Positions 18,536 through 24,797 of a stretch of 33,315 nt of DNA are shown here, one piece after another. Origin of the DNA: Muribaculaceae bacterium (GTDB taxonomy: Bacteria > Bacteroidota > Bacteroidia > Bacteroidales > Muribaculaceae); NCBI GenBank assembly GCA_029061225.1, contig JAIDSM010000131.1, positions 1 to 33,315 on the forward strand, in the 5' to 3' direction. The position numbers and the translations under genes were made by a program. The notes below the pieces were generated by a model, which made no database searches, was not told where the DNA came from, and was given only the letters and a program-made list of their open reading frames with translations. Numbering within the stretch: position 1 is the first letter of the stretch; every line of letters begins with the position of its first letter.

Positions 18536-20572
18536 TCAACGGGGGATGAGAGTATAAGTCTTGACTTTCCCATTCCAGTCAACGCGGACCGTGGCCTTGT
18601 CAGCGGCCGTCTTAGGCTGGTCGATCTCTATCTTCACATCATCGGCGTTGGCAACAGTAGCCACCGTTATCTCAGGAGCTGAAGTGCAGCTGAGCTTGAC
18701 GGGAATGTCATATCTGTCGTAACCGGTGTAGCCGTTGTCATTGGTAGAGCGAGTCGGATGCTGCGGAAGATCGAGAGCCACTCCATTGACGTAAATCTCC
18801 ACTTCGGGAGCCTGAGGAGGAGTCAGAGGGTCACCGCTCTTTCCAAAGCCGACACCGTTGAGAGCGAATGCCGGACGACCCGGAGCACCTTCAGCCACAA
18901 GATATACGGCATGCTTGCCGTCAAGATTGTCGACAGCATCAGAAACGTCGACCTTAAACCATGTCTTCTCCTGTGGAGAACCTGCCGGAACCACTATCTC
19001 GCCGATCATCTTCCCTTTCCAGATATCGTTGTCATAAGGACCGTCGAGCATAACATTCACCTTCACGGGCCATGGAGCCTGCGGCGTGAGGGAAACGTAG
19101 AACTCGGTGCCGTTGCCAGGCTTCGTGCCTTCGAAAGGCTTAAGGCCCTTGGTAGCCTTGTCAAGGCCGCCGAAGCCGAAATACTTGAATCCTACTATGT
19201 CGCCGCCTTTCATATTCACCTTCATATTGGGATCCCAGATGTCCCAGCTATCCTGCATGGAGCCTATATCGGAAAGATAGCATGCATATCCAGCGTCGTA
19301 ATACTTATATGGGTCAAGACCATAGATCTGGAATCCTTCGGAAGTCACTTCCGCACCGGGATACACATCTCCGTTTGAAGCGGAAGCGATCCATTTCTCA
19401 TCAGCGGCATAGGGGTCATATCCGGTAATGGTCACAATGCCTCCGTCGGCCACCTTCTTCTTATCCCATTCGATCTTGACGGGAGCCACCATGGCCTGGC
19501 GTGCGAAGCCAAAGCCGCGCGGAGGACGGTGATAGAACACATACCATTGCCCGTTGATTTCCTGTAGGGAGCCGTGGGTATTGTGGGCTGCATTGGTCTC
19601 CACAAGTTTTGTTCCGTCTTCATTAAGCACAATGCCCCGGGAGTCGACGAGCACTCCCCCACTCCTCCAAGGCCCGAGCGGAGAATCGGCGAAAGCATAG
19701 CGAAGAGTAGAGTTGGAGCTGGGGATTCCGTAGTCAGGACCGGAATAGCCGGAGAATATCATCACATATTTATTACCGACCTTTCGAATCGAGGACGCCT
19801 CGAAGAAATTGAAGTCGCCGGGATTCTGCTCTGAATAAAGAGCAGGGTATTCAGTACCGGCAGGATCCTTTATCTCTCCGTAGCGCGCGCTTGCAGGCAT
19901 GAAGTAAGGTATTATCTCAGTGCCAGGACGAACTGAATACATCGTATTCGGATCGAGTTCGGCCGCACTTGAATGCTGGAAGCCCCAGAAGCCATATGCA
20001 CGGTAGCCTTTCTTGTAGTCCGGATCCTTCTTGTCGGTGATCTGCTCGATGAAGATAGAGGGATCAAAACCGAGCACACTGCCTTCCACCACAGCTGTGC
20101 CGTCGGCATTGAGGTTGACCGGCGTGAAGGGGCCGTCGGGACGGGGACCTTTGCAGACCATAGCCTCACGACGCGGACCGCGACTGTGGGGATAGAGATA
20201 GTATTCCTTATTACCCTTACGGTCGCGCACCTCAACAAGGTCGGGGGCGAACATCACGTCCCACTTTCCGTCTTTCTCATATGTGAAGATAGCGCCTTCA
20301 TCGCGCCAGTCAGTAAGGTCTTCCACCGGAGCGGACCACATGCGGATGTCCGGACCGCAGTACTCGTTGACGCGGAGGTCGTGGGAACCGATGATGTAAG
20401 CGCGGAATTTTCCGGGATTGTCGGGGTCTTCAAAGACACGGGGCTCTCCGTCGGGAAGATGTTCCCAGAGCGGCAGGTATGGATTGCCGACACCGACTTT
20501 GTCGTTGGCCTGAGCGCAGAACGCTAACGCGAAGGCAGCGACGGCGCACAAAGCCGATCTTGATGTGTTCAT
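18536..20572 (-). CDS. Glycoside hydrolase family 43 enzyme, exported
   Basis: The 678-residue protein is counted from the ATG at 20572, because that start gives a clean signal peptide (MNTSRSALCAVAAFALAFCA); a longer frame adds 24 residues that destroy it. Residues about 29-400 read as a GH43 five-bladed beta-propeller: DGEPRVFEDPDNPGKFRAYI with IGSHD, MFAPDLVEV (Asp111), LGFDPSIF (Asp170), NFFEASSIRK (Glu258, likely general acid) and NTHGSLQEINGQWYVFYHR. Exact catalytic residues need a structural alignment. The C-terminal about 430-575 looks like a jelly-roll binding module, possibly CBM6-like, followed by a small Ig-like domain. GH43 enzymes act on arabinose-, xylose- or galactose-containing glycans; the substrate cannot be told here and no SusC/SusD pair is in the window. 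Unlike its neighbours it lacks a T9SS-like tail, so periplasmic location by Sec export is likely. Confidence 0.85.
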   Translation of the reverse strand: MNTSRSALCAVAAFALAFCAQANDKVGVGNPYLPLWEHLPDGEPRVFEDPDNPGKFRAYIIGSHDLRVNEYCGPDIRMWSAPVEDLTDWRDEGAIFTYEKDGKWDVMFAPDLVEVRDRKGNKEYYLYPHSRGPRREAMVCKGPRPDGPFTPVNLNADGTAVVEGSVLGFDPSIFIEQITDKKDPDYKKGYRAYGFWGFQHSSAAELDPNTMYSVRPGTEIIPYFMPASARYGEIKDPAGTEYPALYSEQNPGDFNFFEASSIRKVGNKYVMIFSGYSGPDYGIPSSNSTLRYAFADSPLGPWRSGGVLVDSRGIVLNEDGTKLVETNAAHNTHGSLQEINGQWYVFYHRPPRGFGFARQAMVAPVKIEWDKKKVADGGIVTITGYDPYAADEKWIASASNGDVYPGAEVTSEGFQIYGLDPYKYYDAGYACYLSDIGSMQDSWDIWDPNMKVNMKGGDIVGFKYFGFGGLDKATKGLKPFEGTKPGNGTEFYVSLTPQAPWPVKVNVMLDGPYDNDIWKGKMIGEIVVPAGSPQEKTWFKVDVSDAVDNLDGKHAVYLVAEGAPGRPAFALNGVGFGKSGDPLTPPQAPEVEIYVNGVALDLPQHPTRSTNDNGYTGYDRYDIPVKLSCTSAPEITVATVANADDVKIEIDQPKTAADKATVRVDWNGKVKTYTLIPR

Positions 20573-20614
20573 GGTCAGTATGGTTTTAATTATGAAACAA
20601 TTTTTGCTATGATA

Positions 20615-20645
20615 CAAAATTAGTGAATTTTCCGCTAACATCAAA
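20615..20645 (-). promoter_or_regulatory. Bacteroidetes-type promoter for the GH43 gene
   Basis: On the minus strand, TTTG (20645-20642), a 19-bp spacer and TAATTTTG (20622-20615) fit the consensus. The -7 element lies 43 bp upstream of the chosen ATG at 20572 and inside the longer reading frame, which supports the shorter start. Confidence 0.8.
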
Positions 20646-20727
20646 GGCTAATATGAAGGATGGTACGAATTGCAACGGTTTTGTTACAGATTTGGCCTCT
20701 CAATTCTGCAATGTTGTGCCATAAAGC

Positions 20728-20877
20728 GCCTCTCCGAGGCTACTGAGCTCATATCAGGAAACCCCAGGCTTGAAGCCTGGTGTTTCTACATAATACCAGC
20801 ACTCCGAGCTGATAAGCACGTTTCTTAAGTCGGGATATAAAACTTATAGGACGCGTGAGGACGCGCACGGAGTGCGC
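20728..20877. repeat. Cluster of three palindromic hairpins in the divergent gap
   Basis: The gap of nearly 400 bp between the divergent GH43 and sigma-factor starts holds GCCTC/GAGGC at 20728-20740, a strong hairpin at 20758-20786 (GAAAC-C-CCAGGCTT-G-AAGCCTGG-T-GTTTC) and GCGCAC/GTGCGC at 20863-20877. No T-tract follows any of them, so they are not ordinary terminators. They resemble REP-type intergenic palindromes. No gene was seen in the gap. Confidence 0.6.
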
Positions 20878-20917
20878 TGACTACACCCTATTAATTCAAA
20901 AAAAAATCGAACTTTTT

Positions 20918-20946
20918 TGTAACGTTTCGGTGGTTTGTGCATCTTA
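20918..20946 (+). promoter_or_regulatory. Candidate ECF-sigma-type promoter upstream of the sigma gene
   Basis: TGTAAC (20918-20923), a 16-bp spacer and CATCTTA (20940-20946) lie directly upstream of the sigma gene. No TAnnTTTG element was found here. The arrangement resembles the TGTAAC / CGTCTTA-like elements I associate with ECF promoters in Bacteroidetes. A start of transcription near 20952 would make ATG 20967 the first usable start and rule out GTG 20937 and ATG 20946. This is inference from one site. Confidence 0.45.
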
Positions 20947-20966
20947 TGATAAAAGGATATTCATCA

Positions 20967-21461
20967 ATGACGGAAAAGGAATTCAAAGAAACGGTTTTGC
21001 CCCATCATCAGCTGATGCTGGCGGAGGCGCTGCGCCTTCTCAAAAACCGTGACGAAGCCCTCGACTGTCTGCAGGATGCGGTGACCGCCCTCTGGAAATC
21101 AAGAAAGGAACTGACCAAAGTCAAAAACGTCAAGGCTTATTGCATGAAGATTGTCTACAACAGGGCTTTGGAAATGATAAGGCAACGAAAGATATCAGAC
21201 TCTGAATATGGCAAAAATCTTCAAAGCGATGTGACATCAGACTCCGGAGTTGAACACAAAGAAAAGGTAGCGATCCTGAGAAAAGCCTTAAAACTTCTTC
21301 CTGAAAACGAAAGGGAAGTTGTCATGATGAAAGCCATAAACGGAATGTCAGGCGATGAAATTGCTGAGGCTACCGGGCTTTCCACTACCAATGTCAGAGT
21401 GCTTCTGCACCGAGGAAGAAAACGAATAAAAGACTACATGAATAAATATTACGGATTATGA
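20967..21461 (+). CDS. ECF-type RNA polymerase sigma factor (sigma-70 family)
   Basis: The 164-residue protein is counted from ATG 20967, which has AAAGGA 9 bases upstream; an in-frame GTG at 20937 and ATG at 20946 exist but overlap the predicted promoter. Region 2 (about 8-75) contains ALRLLKNRDEALDCLQDAVT and VKAYCMKIVYNRALEMIRQ. Region 4 (about 105-158) contains LLPENEREVVMMKAINGMSG and a helix-turn-helix (EIAEATGLSTTNVRVLLHRG). There is no region 1 or 3, as in ECF sigmas. It should direct RNA polymerase to a small regulon, probably including its own operon. Its stop overlaps the next start by ATGA, which suggests translational coupling with the membrane protein that follows. Confidence 0.92.
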   Translation: MTEKEFKETVLPHHQLMLAEALRLLKNRDEALDCLQDAVTALWKSRKELTKVKNVKAYCMKIVYNRALEMIRQRKISDSEYGKNLQSDVTSDSGVEHKEKVAILRKALKLLPENEREVVMMKAINGMSGDEIAEATGLSTTNVRVLLHRGRKRIKDYMNKYYGL

Positions 21462-22264
21462 TGGAAAAGGACTTGAATAAACAACAACGGGACAAACTTA
21501 TCCGCGACTGGACGGATGGTTTGCTCGCTCCGGATATAGATGATCAGATTACCGATTGTCTGATGGACTTCGTAGAGAATGATGATTCTGAAATAGATGT
21601 GACTGATCTCATCGACTCTCATATCCATCAGCTTGCGATGGAGGAAAGGACAACAAAGCGTAGAAAATGGAAAATCATCGTTTCATCTGCCGCCGCAGCT
21701 TCAGTCGTACTGCTTATTGTCGCCGCAATACTGATGACGGCATATGAGAACGGCCCACAAACAGAAAAGGAAACAATTACTGTCGAAAATAAATATGAAG
21801 GAAAACCTACTGTCATTAAGGGAGGGTCGCCTCTGACGATTACTGACAGTACAAAAACTTTGGTTGCTAAAGCTGAGATCAAAGGTAAATCTGAAGTCGA
21901 GACTTACCCAAGCAACCAAAGGGAACCTCAAGAAAAGGAAAACCTTCAGAAAAAAGAGACAACGGATCCGGACCTTTCTGAGACCATAGCCGAAATCAAT
22001 GCCGGATTGATCAATATGGCCGACAATACCAAGGAATGTCTGAATATGGCAAACGTTTCCTTACTCCCGGCAAGTCTATTTTCAGACGAGAACGACTACT
22101 ATGGCTCAGGGCTGGCATCAGATGAATATTCATTACCGCAATATGAGGGACAAACTCAAAGACTCAACGTAATAGAGACCAACCTCATAAACGCGCTTTA
22201 TGAAATCCGGAATCTCAATATAGACCTGAATTTTGAATCAGACAATAAAAAAACCGAAATATGA
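21458..22264 (+). CDS. Single-pass membrane protein, candidate anti-sigma factor
   Basis: The 268-residue protein has a charged N-terminal part (about 1-70), one hydrophobic segment at about 73-95 (KIIVSSAAAASVVLLIVAAI) and a polar C-terminal region of about 170 residues. That is the topology of anti-sigma factors: cytosolic sigma-binding part, one membrane span, periplasmic sensor. Position supports this, since it overlaps the ECF sigma gene by 4 nt and the next gene by 4 nt. I see no zinc-binding HxxxCxxC motif and no FecR domain, so the family is not identified by sequence. The role is inferred from position and topology. Confidence 0.7.
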   Translation: MMEKDLNKQQRDKLIRDWTDGLLAPDIDDQITDCLMDFVENDDSEIDVTDLIDSHIHQLAMEERTTKRRKWKIIVSSAAAASVVLLIVAAILMTAYENGPQTEKETITVENKYEGKPTVIKGGSPLTITDSTKTLVAKAEIKGKSEVETYPSNQREPQEKENLQKKETTDPDLSETIAEINAGLINMADNTKECLNMANVSLLPASLFSDENDYYGSGLASDEYSLPQYEGQTQRLNVIETNLINALYEIRNLNIDLNFESDNKKTEI

Positions 22265-22782
22265 TACGACTACTTACATGTATGCTTATGCTGTTTGCCT
22301 TAGCCCTGCCATCGGCATTCGCGCAATCCGGCGAACAACCGGAATTAAGACTAAGGCAGGGAAGCTCTTTCGAGGGTTTTGACTACACTTACATCTCGCC
22401 ATGGATGCTGAAATCCATGCAGCAAAAAGACCTTGCTGAATTAAAAAACATTCCGGTGGATAAAGTGAAGCACATCGAAATATTGAAAACAAAAATCAAT
22501 GGAGATTACACACCGTTCAAGTCAATCATCAACAAACTATCGGATGAGATGAAACTCATCGGATATAACCGAGATGGTGACAAAGGTGTGAAAATATGCG
22601 TCGATTCAGCAATTCTGAGAGATTCATTCGGATGCCCGTTGACAAATCCTGACGGATCTGAAATGGAAATTGTAAAGCGGGTATTGGTGATCCAATGGGG
22701 CAAAAATGGTGCGGAGCATCTTGTCACGTATATAGTCGGGACATTTACGCCCAAAGAAGTGAACAGTATTTTCCATTTCTAA
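22261..22782 (+). CDS. Exported DUF4252-like protein
   Basis: The 173-residue protein has a signal peptide (MIRLLTCMLMLFALALPSAFA, cut before QSG). The mature part resembles DUF4252 proteins, which are often found beside ECF sigma genes in Bacteroidetes: YTYISPWMLKSM, then the short K-H-IEILKT strand, a helical stretch, and a final strand with V-TYIVGTFTPKE. The family has no known biochemical activity. It overlaps the preceding gene by ATGA and lies 18 bp before the TlpA gene. The DUF4252 match is by eye and remote, so treat it as tentative. Confidence 0.6.
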   Translation: MIRLLTCMLMLFALALPSAFAQSGEQPELRLRQGSSFEGFDYTYISPWMLKSMQQKDLAELKNIPVDKVKHIEILKTKINGDYTPFKSIINKLSDEMKLIGYNRDGDKGVKICVDSAILRDSFGCPLTNPDGSEMEIVKRVLVIQWGKNGAEHLVTYIVGTFTPKEVNSIFHF

Positions 22783-22800
22783 ATCCAATCTCATCTCACA

Positions 22801-24663
22801 ATGAAACATACTATTCTCGCAGTGTTGATATTGACACTGTCGAACTGCGGCGCGTTTGCCTCACGACCTAAGATAGATTATCAAGAAAGCTTTCTGGAAG
22901 TGACGGATGTAGAGCGTCAAGACACATGCCTACGAATATCTGTAATTCTGAAGAATTCGCCGGGGTATTGGGTTAATATTCCGAAAAACGATGTCTTTCT
23001 TAGATCGCAGAATGACACGGTAAGGAAATACAGGCTCATAGGTTCGGAAAAGTTTGAACTGAACAAACGAATATGGATGAAAGAGACCGGACAACATGAA
23101 GGAGTACTCATCTTTGAAAAGATTCCTTCAGACGTCAGAGTCGTGGATATGATGGAAACAGAAAACAACGGGAAGTTAGAGACCATAGTAGCAGGACTCA
23201 ATCTTGACGAGAAAGATACGAATGAACTGCCGGTAATGATTGATCCCAAGTCGCTTTTCGACACAGATTCCTCTAATAAATGGACCGGTCTTGATCCGAC
23301 GCGTTACACTGACATACCTTTCTATAAGAAGCAAGGGAAAGCCTATATAAAGGGTGAACTTCATGACTATCATCCCAGAGCCGGCTATTCCACTCTAAAC
23401 GTTTACACAGAAAATTATATAACCGGATCAAGAGAAAGGCAGACGGAAAACATTGATCCCGATGGGAAATTTGAGTTTGACATCAATGTAGATTACCCTC
23501 AATACTGCACGTTAGAGATCGGTGACTTTCCTTCTAATGATGTCTTTGTCATTCCCGGAGATACGATAGAGCTCGTCACCACTACAAAGGCAGATTTCCT
23601 AAACCCGGGTAAGGGATTTAGAAAATATTTCGGATATAGAGGAAGAATCAATGATGCGACCGCTGTCAATCTGCTTACCGATAGCGTGAGATCAAGATAC
23701 AGGCTTGACGAAATCATTTCTACATGTCTAATTGCTAATACCGACACATTAGGAGAATCAGTCAACTCTAAAAAAGAAAAAATAGGAAATGCCTTTAATG
23801 AAATAATCTCTGATTTGCCTCAATTTTTAGGATCAATACCAGTCAGTACATATGTCAAGGATTTATTGGCAACCGAAGTTACACGCATACCGGCATTATA
23901 TGGGCCTCCTGCAGAGTACAATCGATTGATTTCCTGCAACCCTTTGGCAATAAGCACGGGATATAAGGTTAAATATAATCCGATCTCCATTATACTAAAA
24001 GATAGCACAGCCGCACTTGAGAACGGGAAATGTTTCTTACAACAGTTACAGGGGGTCAACGCACTCCTTGAGGAAATTGAAGTGAAAACTTTGCATAATA
24101 GAGAATCTTTAGATCAGACGAAACAGAATGTATCTGAGATGGTGAGTCAGATTACATATCCGGCTTTGAACAAGGCTCTTCTCAATGCCTATACTGAATT
24201 GGTGGAAGAAGTGGTATTGGAAGAAAATTCCGTTAAAAAGAAATCTGAATATATAAAGCTCGATGTTGACAAAGAAAAAGATGTACTTGAGGAACTGATC
24301 AAGCCATATCTTGGCAATCTCATATACATTGATTTCTGGGCCTTATGGTGCCCTCCATGCAGACAAGGGATGATCAATCAGAAAAATTTAATCGGGAAGT
24401 TTGCTGATCAGCCGTTTAAGGTGCTTTATGTGTCGGATGATTCCAACGTAGAGGGCTCAAATAACTGGCTTGAGAAGAAGCAGATTCCGGGAGAACATAT
24501 CTATCTAAGCAGCGAAAACTGGAAAAGGATTTCTGAATATTTCAATTTCAATTATGTTCCTTTCGGTGTGCTTATCGGAAAAGATGGAGAACTTATAAAG
24601 ACACATTTTTATCTTGATAGTCCAAATGCTGAGAAAGAGATAGAGAGACATCTTTTTTTTTAA
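22801..24663 (+). CDS. TlpA-type thioredoxin-like protein with large N-terminal extension
   Basis: The 620-residue protein starts with a signal sequence (MKHTILAVLILTLSNCGAFA). LSNC could be a lipobox, but Asn before the Cys is unusual, so signal peptidase I cleavage after AFA is equally possible. About 180-260 looks like a beta-sandwich (YSTLNVYTENYITGS, then D-GKFEFDINVDYPQYCTLEIG). The thioredoxin domain fills about 495-620 with the active site W-C517-P-P-C520-R, the cis-Pro segment NYVPFGVLIG, and DDSNVEGSNNWLEKKQIPG. TlpA/ResA-type proteins reduce or exchange disulfides outside the cytoplasm; many Bacteroidetes homologues carry such N-terminal extensions. The gene is visibly richer in A/T than eno or fabD in this window. 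The substrate may be a component of its own operon, but nothing shows it. Confidence 0.88.
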   Translation: MKHTILAVLILTLSNCGAFASRPKIDYQESFLEVTDVERQDTCLRISVILKNSPGYWVNIPKNDVFLRSQNDTVRKYRLIGSEKFELNKRIWMKETGQHEGVLIFEKIPSDVRVVDMMETENNGKLETIVAGLNLDEKDTNELPVMIDPKSLFDTDSSNKWTGLDPTRYTDIPFYKKQGKAYIKGELHDYHPRAGYSTLNVYTENYITGSRERQTENIDPDGKFEFDINVDYPQYCTLEIGDFPSNDVFVIPGDTIELVTTTKADFLNPGKGFRKYFGYRGRINDATAVNLLTDSVRSRYRLDEIISTCLIANTDTLGESVNSKKEKIGNAFNEIISDLPQFLGSIPVSTYVKDLLATEVTRIPALYGPPAEYNRLISCNPLAISTGYKVKYNPISIILKDSTAALENGKCFLQQLQGVNALLEEIEVKTLHNRESLDQTKQNVSEMVSQITYPALNKALLNAYTELVEEVVLEENSVKKKSEYIKLDVDKEKDVLEELIKPYLGNLIYIDFWALWCPPCRQGMINQKNLIGKFADQPFKVLYVSDDSNVEGSNNWLEKKQIPGEHIYLSSENWKRISEYFNFNYVPFGVLIGKDGELIKTHFYLDSPNAEKEIERHLFF

Positions 24664-24693
24664 TTCATAATGCACAATTCATAATGCATAATT
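24661..24693. repeat. Heptanucleotide tandem array, unit TAATTCA/TAATGCA
   Basis: Read from the TAA stop codon of the TlpA gene, the DNA is TAATTCA, TAATGCA, CAATTCA, TAATGCA and TAATTAT, five units of seven bases. The first three bases of the array are the stop codon itself. Confidence 0.75.
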
Positions 24694-24730
24694 ATGAGGG
24701 TGCCGGGCGTAATCGTAATTGAGAACGCAC

Positions 24731-24764
24731 GCGGACGCACGGGCCGTGCGTCCCTACCTATAGA
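24731..24764. repeat. GC-rich hairpin repeat, copy 1
   Basis: GCGGACGCACG-GGC-CGTGCGTCC-CTACC-TATAGA folds as a 9-bp stem (GGACGCACG) with a 3-nt loop. It lies in the 134-bp gap before the outer-membrane barrel gene. A near-identical copy is at 27755-27788 in the same orientation. No T-tract follows. The gap also holds the heptamer array, and no clear promoter was found in it. Confidence 0.75.
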
Positions 24765-24797
24765 CTGGGCTTATTAAAATTTCTTAACTGTTTTATC

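Noticed and set aside
19973..20527. Open frame of 184 codons on the plus strand inside the GH43 gene
   Set aside because: It is a shadow of the GH43 frame, which has its own promoter, signal peptide and family motifs.
20573..20644. Longer GH43 start adding 24 residues
   Set aside because: The extension is not signal-peptide-like and overlaps the TAATTTTG promoter; ATG 20572 gives a clean signal peptide.
22801..22860. Lipoprotein signal on the TlpA protein
   Set aside because: LSNC has Asn at -1, which is unusual for a lipobox, so I kept it as a possibility only.
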